Notes: generated by a model not told the origin, from the letters alone. Shown: positions 51,432 to 61,114, numbered from the stretch's first letter. The stretch is DNA of 64,000 nt from DATBRC01 sp036560485 (GCA_036560485.1 DATBRC010000020.1:62001-126000); one strand, 5' to 3'. Program-made: numbers and translations.

Positions 51432-52346
51432 TTGACTATCAGCAGCATGACCGGATACGCGGTCACTACCCGCGAGACTGCAGCCGGCACCCTCACCATC
51501 GAGCTGAAAAGCGTGAATTCCCGCTTTTTGGATCTGCAGTTCCGTATTAATGACGATTTGCGCGCATTGGAACCCGTTTTGCGCGAGGCCATCATGACTC
51601 GCATCACAAGAGGGAAAGTGGAATGCCGCTTGAGTTTTGGCCGCAAGGTAGCTACAGGATCGACCCAGGCGCTGAATACAACACTGCTCGGCACATTGGC
51701 AGAACTGCAAGTCGCTGTACGTGCGCAATTCAAGGATGCGTTACCGCTTTCTGTAAATGAACTGCTACGCTGGCCTGGCGTTATCGAAGAGGCAGAAATG
51801 TCGCAGGATACGTTGCAATCTGACGTCATTTCAACAATGGCAGCCACATTGGATGCTTATATTGAAACGCGTACGCGTGAAGGCGCAGCGCTGCAAACCA
51901 TGCTGGAATCGCGGCTGGATGCAATGGATGCAATTGTGCAACGCATCACACCTCTGATTCCACAACTCATCACGCAGTTCCAGCAAAAAGCGATTGAACG
52001 ATTACAGGAAGCTTTGGGTTTGGCTGTGCAAAATGGCGCCAATGCGGCCCCAGCCATTCCGCGTGAAGAAGTGCAGGAACGTATTCGCCAGGAAGTCACG
52101 CTATATGGCATCCGCATCGATATTTCGGAAGAACTGTCGAGGCTGTCCGCACATCTGGCCGAAACACGTCACATCCTGAAAAAAGGTGGTCAAGTTGGCA
52201 AACGCCTGGACTTCATGATGCAAGAACTCAATCGTGAAGCCAACACAGTCGGATCAAAAGCAGCATTGAAAGAATTGGCCGATGCGTCTATGGAATTGAA
52301 GTTGCTGATTGATCAAATGCGCGAGCAAGTGCAGAATCTTGAATGA
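51432..52346 (+). CDS. yicC: YicC family protein (endoribonuclease-type)
   Basis: A 304-residue protein of the YicC/YloC family, some members of which are endoribonucleases. The N-terminus 'TISSMTGYAV' and 'VNSRFLDLQFRI' and the C-terminal 'GKRLDFMMQELNREANTVGSKA' are family hallmarks. The start is probably TTG at 51432, six bases after GAGGA, because the family begins just before SMTGY; an ATG at 51447 is the alternative. It leads the yicC-gmk-rpoZ-spoT set. Confidence 0.95.
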   Translation: MTISSMTGYAVTTRETAAGTLTIELKSVNSRFLDLQFRINDDLRALEPVLREAIMTRITRGKVECRLSFGRKVATGSTQALNTTLLGTLAELQVAVRAQFKDALPLSVNELLRWPGVIEEAEMSQDTLQSDVISTMAATLDAYIETRTREGAALQTMLESRLDAMDAIVQRITPLIPQLITQFQQKAIERLQEALGLAVQNGANAAPAIPREEVQERIRQEVTLYGIRIDISEELSRLSAHLAETRHILKKGGQVGKRLDFMMQELNREANTVGSKAALKELADASMELKLLIDQMREQVQNLE

Positions 52347-52460
52347 TGATTCGAATAAAGCTAAATGGCAGCTGAAGTTTGTTTTTTTGAATTGTTAAAA
52401 TTTTAACTGCTGCTTTAAGCGATATTGATATTAAAAAAAGCAAGCAAATTGAGGTCACTC

Positions 52461-53105
52461 ATGACGATTAACCAATCCACATCAGGTAGCCTGTTCATGG
52501 TTGTCGCGCCATCAGGTGCGGGAAAATCAACCTTGGTCAATGCGCTGCTGGCACAAGAGCCGACAATTAAACTGTCGGTGTCATACACCACGCGTGACCC
52601 ACGGCCAGGGGAGCAGGATGGCCGCGAATACCATTTCACGTCGGTCGATGAATTTCTGAAAAAGCGCGATGCCGGAGAATTTCTGGAATATGCAGAAGTC
52701 CACGGCAATTTCTATGGCACGTCGCGCATTGAAATCGCCAATCAAATGCAAACCGGCACCGACATCCTGCTGGAAATCGACTGGCAAGGCGCACAGCAGG
52801 TAAAACGCAAATTTCCGCATGCTGTTGGCATTTTTATCTTGCCGCCCTCCATTGTCGCGCTGGAAGATCGCTTGAAAAAGCGCGGCCAGGACGAACCACA
52901 CGTCATTTTGCGGCGAGTTTTGGCTGCCGGAGGCGAAATCGCCCACGCGCCCGAGTTCGAATATGTTATTATTAATCAAGAGTTTGCAGTCGCTTTGTCG
53001 GAATTATCCGCAATCGTTAAAGCGACTCGTTGCCGCTTCCCACAACAAGCGGCGCGCAACGCATCCCTATTTGCCCAATTGGGCATTCATGCCAACTTAT
53101 TCTAG
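52461..53105 (+). CDS. gmk: Guanylate kinase
   Basis: A 214-residue GMP kinase: P-loop 'APSGAGKST', GMP-binding 'SYTTRDPRPGEQDGREYHF', and lid 'RLKKRGQD'. GAGG precedes the ATG at 52461; the longer frame from 52425 has no support. It supplies GDP and is next to spoT, which controls guanine-nucleotide alarmones. The rpoZ gene follows after 21 bases. Confidence 0.97.
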   Translation: MTINQSTSGSLFMVVAPSGAGKSTLVNALLAQEPTIKLSVSYTTRDPRPGEQDGREYHFTSVDEFLKKRDAGEFLEYAEVHGNFYGTSRIEIANQMQTGTDILLEIDWQGAQQVKRKFPHAVGIFILPPSIVALEDRLKKRGQDEPHVILRRVLAAGGEIAHAPEFEYVIINQEFAVALSELSAIVKATRCRFPQQAARNASLFAQLGIHANLF

Positions 53106-53126
53106 ACCGCACTTTCAGGAGCACAT

Positions 53127-53330
53127 ATGGCCCGCATTACCGTCGAAGATTGTCTGAAGCAAATCCCTAATCGTTTCCAGCTGTCGTTGGTTGCAACCTA
53201 TCGCGCACGTCAACTGCTGCAAGGTCACACACCGAAAGTGGATGCAAAAGACAAGCCAACTGTCATTGCCTTGCGTGAAATCGCAGCCGGCAAAGTCGGT
53301 ATGGAAATGTTGAAAAAAGTCCCTAGCTAA
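53127..53330 (+). CDS. rpoZ: RNA polymerase omega subunit
   Basis: A 67-residue protein with the omega core 'ARITVEDCLKQIPNRFQLSLVATYRARQL' and 'KPTVIALREIAAGKVG'. AGGAG precedes the ATG. It is between gmk and spoT as in most proteobacteria, and it helps assemble RNA polymerase and form a ppGpp site. Confidence 0.98.
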   Translation: MARITVEDCLKQIPNRFQLSLVATYRARQLLQGHTPKVDAKDKPTVIALREIAAGKVGMEMLKKVPS

Positions 53331-53421
53331 AATTAAGATGAGGTTAAAGGGCACCTTTTTACATTGATGCGGTCTCCTTTAAACTTTCATTTAAGCGCCA
53401 TGTGGCTAATAACTGATCAGA

Positions 53422-55698
53422 ATGAGCCTGACACCTGCAGATTCAACCTTGTCAGCTGCCTCTAATAACCGAGCAGCATCCGACCGCTCGGCTAAAAAAA
53501 ACACCAAACTTCCCTCCCCGGCTGAATTGGCTCCGCCAGTCAGCTCGGGTGTTGCATCCGTTTCACAACTCACTGCAAAACTCTCCGAGTATTTAACGCC
53601 TTCCGAATTGAAGAAAGTAAAGGAAGCCTATCGCTTCTCGGATGAAATGCATTTGGGTCAGGTGCGCAAATCTGGCGAGCCTTACATTTCCCATCCGATT
53701 GCCGTCGCGGAAATTTGCGCCGATTGGAAGCTGGATGCACAAGCCATCATGGCGGCATTGCTGCACGATGTGATGGAAGATCAGGATGTCAAGAAAGAAG
53801 AATTGATCGAGCGTTTCGGTGCGCCGGTCGCGACCTTGGTCGATGGCCTTTCCAAACTGGAAAAAATCGAATTCCAAAGCCATATCGAAATGCAGGCGGA
53901 AAACTTCCGCAAGATGTTGCTGGCGATGGCGCGCGATGTCCGTGTGATTCTGGTCAAGCTGGCTGATAGATTGCATAACATGCGCACGCTCGGCGTGATG
54001 TCGCCGGACAAGAAACATCGGATTGCACGCGAGACGATGGAAGTTTATGTGCCAATCGCGCATCGTCTCGGCTTGAATAATATCTATCGCGAGCTGCAAG
54101 ACTTGGCATTCGCGCATCTGCATCCGTTACGCTACAAAACACTTTCCAAAGCAGTCAAGGCTGCACGCGGCAATCGGCGTGAAGTCGTCAGCAAGATTCT
54201 GGAATCCGTCAATAACACACTGACCGCAGCCGGCATCCATGCGCAAGTCTACGGTCGCGAAAAAACCCTGTACGGCATTTACCGCAAAATGCGCAGCAAG
54301 CATCTGTCGTTCTCGCAAGTGCTGGATGTCTATGGTTTTCGCATTGTCGTCGACAGTTTTGCCAATTGTTATGTTGCGCTGGGCACCTTGCATGCGTTGT
54401 TCAAACCGATGCCGGGCAAGTTCAAGGATTACATTGCCATTCCAAAACTGAACGGCTATCAATCTCTGCATACAACGCTGGTCGGCCCTTATGGAACGCC
54501 GGTCGAATTCCAGATCCGCACGCAAGACATGCACTATGTCGCCGAGGCCGGCGTTGCCGCACATTGGCTGTACAAGAATGAAGAAGGCACGTTAACTGAT
54601 CTACAGCAACGCACGCACGCATGGTTGCAATCGCTGCTCGACATTCAAAAGCAAACCGGCGATTCAGCGGAATTTCTGGAGCATGTCAAAGTCGATTTGT
54701 TCCCGGATTCGGTTTATGTGTTTACGCCAAAATCGAAGATCATCGCGCTACCGCGCGGCGCGACTGCGCTTGATTTTGCCTATACCATCCACACCGATGT
54801 GGGCGACCAGACGATAGCCGCAAAAATCAATCACGAGCCATCACCGCTGCGTACCGAATTGCGTAACGGCGACATTGTGGAAATCATCACATCGCCCAGC
54901 TCGCGACCCAGTCCGAATTGGCTCACGTTCGTCAGAACAGGCAAGGCACGCTCCGCAATTCGGCATCATTTACGCACAATTAACCTGACTGAATCGATAG
55001 AACTGGGCAAGCGCTTGTTATCGCATGCGATGATCGCGCTCAAGCTTGATCCCACGATTCCGGTAGAACTTGCCGATCGTTTCCTCAATGAGTCGAGTGC
55101 CAAAACGCTCGATGAGATTTACGCCGATATCGGCGTCGGCAAGCGCATGGCTGCCTTGGTCGCTCGCCACATCATGGTCCTGCTTGAAAATGCGACGAAC
55201 CAAGCGGCCTTGCCAAAAGCAAATGAAGAAAATGCTGTAGAGAAGTTGAGCGCCGTGACGATCTACGGAAACGAAGGCGTGTCAGTGCAACTGTCGCCAT
55301 GTTGCCTCCCTATTCCCGGCGATACGCTGATCGGACACCTGAAGCGCGATCAAGGCTTGGCTGTGCATACAGACGATTGTGAAGTCGCAAAACGTCAACG
55401 TTTGAAAGAACCTGATCACTGGATCGATGTGGTGTGGGGTAAAGATTTAAATCGCCGCTTCGACTGTCGCATCAAAATCCTGGTCAAGAACGAGCGCGGC
55501 ATTCTGGCGCGTGTGGCAGCTGAAATCGGCGAGTCCGATGCCAACATCACCTATGTCGGCATGGATGAAGATAGAGACACGGTGATGACGGAACTGCGCT
55601 TCACGATTCAAGTTGAAGACCGCATCCACCTGGCGCGCTTGATACGCAATGTACGAAGAGTTTCTGGCGTTACACGGATTCTGCGGGAACGCGGTTAG
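53422..55698 (+). CDS. spoT: Bifunctional (p)ppGpp synthetase/hydrolase SpoT
   Basis: A 758-residue Rel/Spo protein. The HD hydrolase domain ('SHPIAVAEICADWKLDAQA', 'LLHDVMED') is intact. The synthetase domain follows ('GREKTLYGIYRKM', 'KDYIAIPKLNGYQSLHTT'), then TGS ('VYVFTPKSKIIALPRGATALDFAY'), a helical and zinc-finger-like region with two Cys ('SPCCLP'), and a C-terminal ACT domain. A Ser/Ala-rich N-terminal extension of about 45 residues is present. It adjusts alarmone levels under starvation. A REP-like repeat follows the gene. Confidence 0.97.
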   Translation: MSLTPADSTLSAASNNRAASDRSAKKNTKLPSPAELAPPVSSGVASVSQLTAKLSEYLTPSELKKVKEAYRFSDEMHLGQVRKSGEPYISHPIAVAEICADWKLDAQAIMAALLHDVMEDQDVKKEELIERFGAPVATLVDGLSKLEKIEFQSHIEMQAENFRKMLLAMARDVRVILVKLADRLHNMRTLGVMSPDKKHRIARETMEVYVPIAHRLGLNNIYRELQDLAFAHLHPLRYKTLSKAVKAARGNRREVVSKILESVNNTLTAAGIHAQVYGREKTLYGIYRKMRSKHLSFSQVLDVYGFRIVVDSFANCYVALGTLHALFKPMPGKFKDYIAIPKLNGYQSLHTTLVGPYGTPVEFQIRTQDMHYVAEAGVAAHWLYKNEEGTLTDLQQRTHAWLQSLLDIQKQTGDSAEFLEHVKVDLFPDSVYVFTPKSKIIALPRGATALDFAYTIHTDVGDQTIAAKINHEPSPLRTELRNGDIVEIITSPSSRPSPNWLTFVRTGKARSAIRHHLRTINLTESIELGKRLLSHAMIALKLDPTIPVELADRFLNESSAKTLDEIYADIGVGKRMAALVARHIMVLLENATNQAALPKANEENAVEKLSAVTIYGNEGVSVQLSPCCLPIPGDTLIGHLKRDQGLAVHTDDCEVAKRQRLKEPDHWIDVVWGKDLNRRFDCRIKILVKNERGILARVAAEIGESDANITYVGMDEDRDTVMTELRFTIQVEDRIHLARLIRNVRRVSGVTRILRERG

Positions 55699-55721
55699 AT
55701 CGAAGCCATCATCATTAGGCC

Positions 55722-55858
55722 TGTCGTTCCAGCGGGGGTAAACTGGAACCTAGTGTCTTTCCACTTCACTTACATTCTTAAACAAATTCGAGCACAGGTA
55801 ATTATCTGTGCTCATTTAAAAAGTCACTGGATTCCAGCTTACCCCCGCTGGAACGACA
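55722..55858. repeat. REP-like inverted repeat, copy 4
   Basis: Arms 55722-55755 and 55825-55858 are inverted (TGTCGTTCCAGCGGGGGT and its complement at the far end). The spacer is longer than in other copies, about 70 bases. It lies between the convergent spoT and greB genes and may help end both transcripts. Confidence 0.85.
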
Positions 55859-55918
55859 CATTGAGGTGCGCAGGCATTACAGTAAAAACATTAAACTGCA
55901 ACTAGCGATAGACTGCAA

Positions 55919-56467
55919 TTAATTTTTCTGCGCTGGATATTCAACACTCAGTATTGTCAATTCTTCTGTGCCAACCGGCGTTTTCAGCAGCACAGAATCC
56001 CCTTCCCGCGATTTGGTCAGTGTCCTGGCAACGGGCGAGATCCAGCTTATCTTCCCGTTCAACGGATCAATCTCATCAATGCCGACGATGGTCACGGTGT
56101 GTTCTTCGCCGGATTCTTTTTCATAAGTGACGGTCGCACCGAAAAAAACCTGATCGGATCCGTGATGAATACTCGGATCAACAATTTCAGCAAGATCAAG
56201 ACGCTTGGTGAGAAAGCGAATGCGTCGATCGATTTCACGCAAACGGCGTTTGCCGTAAATGTAATCACCATTTTCCGATCGGTCGCCATTGGACGCGGCC
56301 CAATGAACGATGCGGACAACCTCAGGACGATCAACGTCTATCAACTGGAGAAGCTCATCCTTGATGCGTTGATATCCTGCCGGTGTGATGTAATTTTTTG
56401 CGCCGGGTGGAATTGCAGGCAGCCCACCTTCTTCTTCTTCGGCGTCTTGGGTATTTTTAATGTTCAT
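55919..56467 (-). CDS. greB: Transcription elongation factor GreB
   Basis: A 182-residue Gre factor: an N-terminal coiled coil ('ITPAGYQRIKDELLQLIDVDRPEVVRIVHWAASNGDRSENGDY'-type region with the catalytic Asp and Glu at its tip), and a C-terminal FKBP-like domain ('VTIVGIDEIDPLNGKISWISPVAR'). The segment 'YIYGKRRLREIDRRIRFL' indicates GreB, not GreA. The start at 56467 has GGAG upstream. An acidic N-terminal extension of about 25 residues is an unusual addition. It rescues backtracked RNA polymerase by stimulating transcript cleavage. Confidence 0.95.
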   Translation of the reverse strand: MNIKNTQDAEEEEGGLPAIPPGAKNYITPAGYQRIKDELLQLIDVDRPEVVRIVHWAASNGDRSENGDYIYGKRRLREIDRRIRFLTKRLDLAEIVDPSIHHGSDQVFFGATVTYEKESGEEHTVTIVGIDEIDPLNGKISWISPVARTLTKSREGDSVLLKTPVGTEELTILSVEYPAQKN

Positions 56468-56517
56468 GAATTCTCCATGCGAGGGCATCGAGATTGTTTG
56501 CAGTATTACGAGGGATT

Positions 56518-57795
56518 TTATTTGGAACCGCTGCCAACATTGCTCGCCCATTGAAATGCGGTGAGCTGCAATGCAGAAAAATCTTCCGGAGACAATTTCA
56601 ATTTTTCCAACGTAGGCAATAACAAAGGTCCCGCATCATCAAGTCGCTCGACATATTCAGCCAGTTTAAGCATATCGCCATATGTCCCTTTGCGAAATAA
56701 TAATGCTTCTCTTACCTCGTCCGCAACGGCGATTTGTTCCAAAATCTTTTCCATCGACTGGCCAAATAGCGTATCCATCAACGACATGATACCAACGGTA
56801 AATGATTTGTCGGCGACACTTCTGTTTCCGGGCTGAAGCTTCTGCGCCATCAACTCCAGCAACTTGCCGCGCGTGGTTGCCAACATCAACAATGGCGACA
56901 TGATCGTGCTGGATTTGCCGTGATTGGCATACAACAAAATCTGCAGCCAGCGCTGCAGTTGAACGCGGCCCAGCACCAACAAGGCCTGGTTCAGCGACTC
57001 GATACGCTGCGTGGCGCCAATGCCCGGCGAGTTCACCAGTCGCAACAGGTTCAATCCAAGCGATGCATCAGTCTTGATTGTGCGTTCGATTTCAACTGTC
57101 TCTGCATCAGCAATGATTTGGTTTATCAACTGCAAAATCGACAATTGTGACGGCGTAAGTTTTTTGCCGCTCAGGATAACCGGCCTCGCAAAATAATAAC
57201 CTTGAAAGTAATCGAAGCCGAGTTGCATGCATAGTTCAAACTCTTCGAGCGTCTCCACTTTCTCGGCGAGCATTTTTTTATTGGTCGATTTGAACTGCCG
57301 GCTCAATCCAAGCAAATCGGCTTTATCCATGCCCATGATGTCGATTTTGATAATCTGTATCAGGGGAAGCAACTGCTGAATGTCAGCCGAGTCGGCAATC
57401 ACATCGTCAAGCGCAAAAGTGTATCCAGCCTTGATCAATTCCTCAACGCGCGCAAGAATCTCCGGTGTGACTTTAACCGTTTCGAGGATTTCCAGAATCA
57501 CTTTGTGAGCCGGCAAAAAACTGATGAAGTCACTCATCAATACAGTCGCATCGACATTCAAGAATCCAACAGACTCACCAACGACATTTTCCAATCCTAG
57601 TTCCGACACGTGCGCCATCACCGATGCTGTCGCAGACAAATCATCAATCACATTGGCAGCACCATGTGCAGCGCCACGAAACAACAATTCATACGCAATC
57701 AGATTTTGATCGCGATTCAGAATAGGTTGACGTGCAAGGAAGAATTCCTTCAGTTGCTGCCCATCTATTGCAGGATCGAATGATTGGTCAGTCAT
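56518..57795 (-). CDS. EAL-HDOD signalling protein (YuxH/CdgJ type)
   Basis: A 425-residue protein with an N-terminal EAL-like domain (about 12-215: 'FLARQPILNRDQNLIAYELLFR', 'YTFALDDVIADSADIQQLLPLIQIIKIDIMG') and a C-terminal HDOD domain ('LLRLVNSPGIG', 'LGRVQLQRWLQILLYA'). The EAL signature is degenerate (YELLFR for EAL/EVL, and metal-binding residues partly missing), so phosphodiesterase activity is unlikely. Such proteins act as c-di-GMP-linked regulators of motility. It stands upstream of greB on the same strand with a 50-base gap. Confidence 0.92.
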   Translation of the reverse strand: MTDQSFDPAIDGQQLKEFFLARQPILNRDQNLIAYELLFRGAAHGAANVIDDLSATASVMAHVSELGLENVVGESVGFLNVDATVLMSDFISFLPAHKVILEILETVKVTPEILARVEELIKAGYTFALDDVIADSADIQQLLPLIQIIKIDIMGMDKADLLGLSRQFKSTNKKMLAEKVETLEEFELCMQLGFDYFQGYYFARPVILSGKKLTPSQLSILQLINQIIADAETVEIERTIKTDASLGLNLLRLVNSPGIGATQRIESLNQALLVLGRVQLQRWLQILLYANHGKSSTIMSPLLMLATTRGKLLELMAQKLQPGNRSVADKSFTVGIMSLMDTLFGQSMEKILEQIAVADEVREALLFRKGTYGDMLKLAEYVERLDDAGPLLLPTLEKLKLSPEDFSALQLTAFQWASNVGSGSK

Positions 57796-58015
57796 TATTT
57801 GGTGGTATCGAACGAATCGATGTTGTTGTTATTGTTTGTTCTTGTTGGTTACACTGATGCTTCTTGCTATTTCTGTATTGTACTTTTGATCTTGCCTTGT
57901 GTCCTGTGCAATGTAATAAAGCCATCATCAGTTTCGTTTTAATCTCGTCCTGATATGATTTTTACATTTGTCTTATGTCAGCCCAACGTTATTGAATTGG
58001 CAAAGATGTTTGAGT

Positions 58016-58933
58016 TTACACCCGGCGTGTACCCGTATGAACCGCCATTGTCGCACCTGACTCCAGCGTAAAGCCTGCGCCGGAATCACGGCCAAGTTTA
58101 TCTACCAAATACGGCATCAGCTCACGCAACAATGGCTCCAGAGTCCACGGCGGGTTGATCACAAACATGCCGCTGCTATGCAAGCCAAATCCATCCGGTG
58201 ACGGCGTGCTGATCGAAAGCGTCACATTCAGCCAGCCGTTGCCGGGCAGCCGTTTCAATTTCTCCGGCATCTGGCGCGATTCCATCCGCTGCAGCACCGG
58301 ATACCAGACGGCATACGTACCGGTGGCAAAACGTTTGAGCGCATCTTCCAGCGTATCCTTGACCCGTTTGTAATCGCCTTTGTCTTCATAGGGCGGATCG
58401 ATCAATATCAGCCCGCGTCGCGACGGTGGCGGCAACAATGCTTTGAGGCCGAGGAAGCCATCACCCTTTTGAATCAGCACGCGCTTACCGCGTGTTGTGG
58501 AACGTTGCCCTTGCTCGGCTGCATGTGCTTCCAGCTTGTTGAAATTTTCTTGCAGGATCTTGGCATCGCTCGGATGTAATTCAAACAAACGCAAACGATC
58601 CTGCTCACGCATGGTCTTGTCTGCACAGTAAGGCGATCCAGGGTAATAGCGCATTTTGCCGCTTGGGTTAAGCGACTTGATCAGCTTCACATAGTCGGCC
58701 AATGCCGGCGGCAAATCCTTGCGGTCCCACAGTTTGCTGATGCCTGTTTCATATTCCGCATTTTTGGCCGCATAGCCGCCATCGAGCGCATAGACGCCGG
58801 CGCCGGCGTGCGTGTCGATGTACATGTAAGACGTGTCTTTCTGATTCAGATAACTGAGCAGCTGCATCGTCACGACGTGTTTAAGAACGTCAGCGTGATT
58901 GCCCGCATGGAAGGCGTGGCGGTAACTCAACAT
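58016..58933 (-). CDS. rlmJ: 23S rRNA (adenine-2030-N6) methyltransferase RlmJ
   Basis: A 305-residue SAM-dependent methyltransferase. The opening 'LSYRHAFHAGNHADVLKHVV' is nearly invariant in RlmJ. 'YIDTHAGAGVY' is the SAM-binding motif and 'LILIDPPYE' the catalytic DPPY motif. The protein is slightly longer than in E. coli at its C-terminus. It modifies A2030 of 23S rRNA. It is preceded by a short gap and modB, and appears to be a single-gene unit. Confidence 0.96.
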   Translation of the reverse strand: MLSYRHAFHAGNHADVLKHVVTMQLLSYLNQKDTSYMYIDTHAGAGVYALDGGYAAKNAEYETGISKLWDRKDLPPALADYVKLIKSLNPSGKMRYYPGSPYCADKTMREQDRLRLFELHPSDAKILQENFNKLEAHAAEQGQRSTTRGKRVLIQKGDGFLGLKALLPPPSRRGLILIDPPYEDKGDYKRVKDTLEDALKRFATGTYAVWYPVLQRMESRQMPEKLKRLPGNGWLNVTLSISTPSPDGFGLHSSGMFVINPPWTLEPLLRELMPYLVDKLGRDSGAGFTLESGATMAVHTGTRRV

Positions 58934-59046
58934 AAGGGAAATCTATCTTGGTGAGGGTTGGAATGGCACGAAATCATTATCAGGGTCTAATAACAATTTC
59001 AAGGAGGCTCCATTTTAGCAAGTCCTGCCTCAATCCGTCCGGCGCA

Positions 59047-59781
59047 TCATTTAGTCAGGAAATGGGCCGTATGCCGCCAGCGCTCTTGCCGCTTCTGCAA
59101 GTAGGTAATGCTACACAGCAGTACGAATGACAAGATGATCAGCACCAGAGAAAATCCATGTGCATCAGCGTAATTCAGCTTTTGCGTTTCATCGTACAGC
59201 GCAATCGAAGCGACGCGCGTCACACCCGGGATATCGCCGCCCAGCATCAGCACCACGCCGAACTCGCCAATCGTATGCGCGAATGCGAGGATCGCACCGG
59301 AATACACGCCGGATTTTGCCAATGGCAACAGGATATGAATGAACGTCTGCCAGCGCGTCATACCGAGCGAATACGCAGCCTGCGCCGTCTCGGGGCGCAA
59401 CATACGAAACGCAGTAATGACCGGCTGCACTGCAAACGGCAAACTGTAAACGCATGAACCAATCACGAGGCCGGCAAATGAAAATGCCAGAGTCTGTCCA
59501 AAGATATGTTGCCACCACAATCCAAGCACATGCTGCGGTGAAAACAGCATCAGCAAATAAAATCCGATCACCGTCGGCGGCAATACCAGCGGCATTGAAA
59601 TCACAATTTCCAGCAGCATCGCCCAGCGTGCATGCGTATAAGCGAGCCACGCGCCCAAAGGCAACGCAACCATCATCAGCAATAATGTCGAGAACGCAGC
59701 CAGGCGCAATGTCACCCACAATGCCATCCACAAGTCGGCGGGCAATGCCCAGATCGGTGTAATAAGCTGTGCCATATTCAT
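59047..59781 (-). CDS. modB: Molybdate ABC importer permease ModB
   Basis: A 244-residue permease with five to six helices. 'MPLVLPPTVIGFYLLMLF' and the EAA-type loop 'AQAAYSLGMTRWQTFIHILLPLAKSGV' identify ModB, and 'EFGVVLMLGGDIPG' is also typical. ATG codons at 59781 and 59775 are both possible. ModA is upstream on the same strand, 200 bases away with a REP-like repeat between. No modC follows: the next gene is rlmJ. The ATPase must therefore be encoded elsewhere, or be shared. Confidence 0.93.
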   Translation of the reverse strand: MNMAQLITPIWALPADLWMALWVTLRLAAFSTLLLMMVALPLGAWLAYTHARWAMLLEIVISMPLVLPPTVIGFYLLMLFSPQHVLGLWWQHIFGQTLAFSFAGLVIGSCVYSLPFAVQPVITAFRMLRPETAQAAYSLGMTRWQTFIHILLPLAKSGVYSGAILAFAHTIGEFGVVLMLGGDIPGVTRVASIALYDETQKLNYADAHGFSLVLIILSFVLLCSITYLQKRQERWRHTAHFLTK

Positions 59782-59840
59782 TGGTTGGTCAGACTTTTCT
59801 GTGAGCTGAGGATACGCTATCGAGCAAGTTTCCCATGACT

Positions 59841-59921
59841 GTCGTTCCCGCGAAAGCGGGAATCCATAGAGCGCCAGCTACATCATACGCCGCATGGATT
59901 CCCGCTTTCGCGGGAACGACG
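59841..59921. repeat. REP-like inverted repeat, copy 5
   Basis: Arms 59841-59867 and 59894-59921 are perfect inverted copies (GTCGTTCCCGCG... with ATCCAT inner ends), each with an internal CCCGC/GCGGG hairpin. It lies between modA and modB and could stabilise the upstream message. Confidence 0.93.
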
Positions 59922-59979
59922 CATGTTCGATTCCTTGTTGAGCTCATTCCAGCATCCACAGAAAAACCGGATGAGTCTA

Positions 59980-60774
59980 TCAATTACGCTTATCCGGCAA
60001 GACAAAACGGTATTTAAGCAGAACCGCACGCCCTTTTTCTGATCGCAAAAAATCAAGATAGCGCATCGCCAGCGGATTGCTTTTTCCTTTTGCTGTGACA
60101 ATCGCGCCTTGTTCGATCATTGGATACAGATTGGCAGGCACGATCCATACGTGACCGTGTGCCGACTTGTTTGTGCCGTTGACATGCGCAAAACTGATCA
60201 AGCCGACTTGCGCATTGCCGGTTTCGACGAACTGCGCTGTTTGCGCGATGCTCTCGCCAACAACCAATTTTGATTGAACCAGATCCCACACGCCGGCGTT
60301 TTGCAATGCTGCCTTGGCTGCGCGGCCGTATGGTGCGACTTCCGGGTTTGCGATCGCAATGCGTTGGATAGTAGGAGCAGCCAATGCTTTCAAACCAAGA
60401 CTGACATCAACCTTGGGATCATTCGACCACATGACAAGCTGGCCATGTGCATACACCATCAATGATGCAGCATCGGCCAATCCTGCTTTAAGCAGTTCTT
60501 GCGGATAATGCATATCGGCAGATAGAAATACATCGTAAGGCGCACCGTTTTTGATTTGCGCATAAAAATTCCCGGATGCGCCGATACTGTATGTGACATC
60601 GGCGCCAGCCACGCTTGCCGCAAAAACACTGTTGAGTTCATTAATGCATGGCGCCAGATCTGCAGCAGCGGCCACACGCAGCATGGGGGCTGCGTGGATA
60701 ATCGTATTCATCAACAAGGCTGCCAAGCCAATTGCCGAGCGTATTAAAAAATTTCTGCAATTAAGTAATTTCAA
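59980..60774 (-). CDS. modA: Molybdate-binding periplasmic protein ModA
   Basis: A 264-residue binding protein. A signal peptide ends near residue 29 (IIHA-AP), followed by 'LRVAAAADLAPCINELNSVF', 'YSIGASGNFYAQIKNGAPYDVFLSADM' and 'ALQNAGVWDLVQSKLVVGESIAQTAQFVETGNAQVGLI', all ModA features including oxyanion-binding Ser and Tyr regions. The start is TTG at 60774 with AGGA nine bases upstream. It overlaps the 3' end of the MmcQ-type gene by 14 bases, suggesting coupled translation. Confidence 0.93.
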   Translation of the reverse strand: MKLLNCRNFLIRSAIGLAALLMNTIIHAAPMLRVAAAADLAPCINELNSVFAASVAGADVTYSIGASGNFYAQIKNGAPYDVFLSADMHYPQELLKAGLADAASLMVYAHGQLVMWSNDPKVDVSLGLKALAAPTIQRIAIANPEVAPYGRAAKAALQNAGVWDLVQSKLVVGESIAQTAQFVETGNAQVGLISFAHVNGTNKSAHGHVWIVPANLYPMIEQGAIVTAKGKSNPLAMRYLDFLRSEKGRAVLLKYRFVLPDKRN

Positions 60775-61114
60775 GACGTTTTTTCCTGCTTAATGAATTG
60801 AACGCTTTTCGATACGACCATTCAACCAGTTCGACCAGATAATCTTCCGGAAAATTGTTGACATCCACAATCGTGACCCAATGATAACGCGCCATATACT
60901 TTGCCGGTTTGATTCCCGGCATATCCGTCAATTCCAGAAAGCGATCTGGTGACACCCGTACGCTGAATCGCCACTGTTCCGGTTCGCTGGTTTTGAAGTA
61001 TGCGAAATTTTTGCCGCCGACTTGATACGCAAGAACATTAATTGGCGTGCCATGTAAGCGCTCCGTTGTGCCTGGCAGATGCGTACAGAATTTCTTCAGT
61101 TCATCAATGTTCAT
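60761..61114 (-). CDS. MmcQ/YjbR family small protein
   Basis: A 117-residue protein of the YjbR fold: 'IDELKKFCTHLPGTTERL', 'FAYFKTSEPEQWRFSVRVSPDRFLELTDMPGIKPAKYMARYHWVTI' and the closing 'VEWSYRKAFNSLSRKKR' are typical. The fold resembles small DNA-binding domains, but a defined function is lacking for the family. The 14-base overlap with modA places it in the same transcript. Confidence 0.88.
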   Translation of the reverse strand: MNIDELKKFCTHLPGTTERLHGTPINVLAYQVGGKNFAYFKTSEPEQWRFSVRVSPDRFLELTDMPGIKPAKYMARYHWVTIVDVNNFPEDYLVELVEWSYRKAFNSLSRKKRLEIT

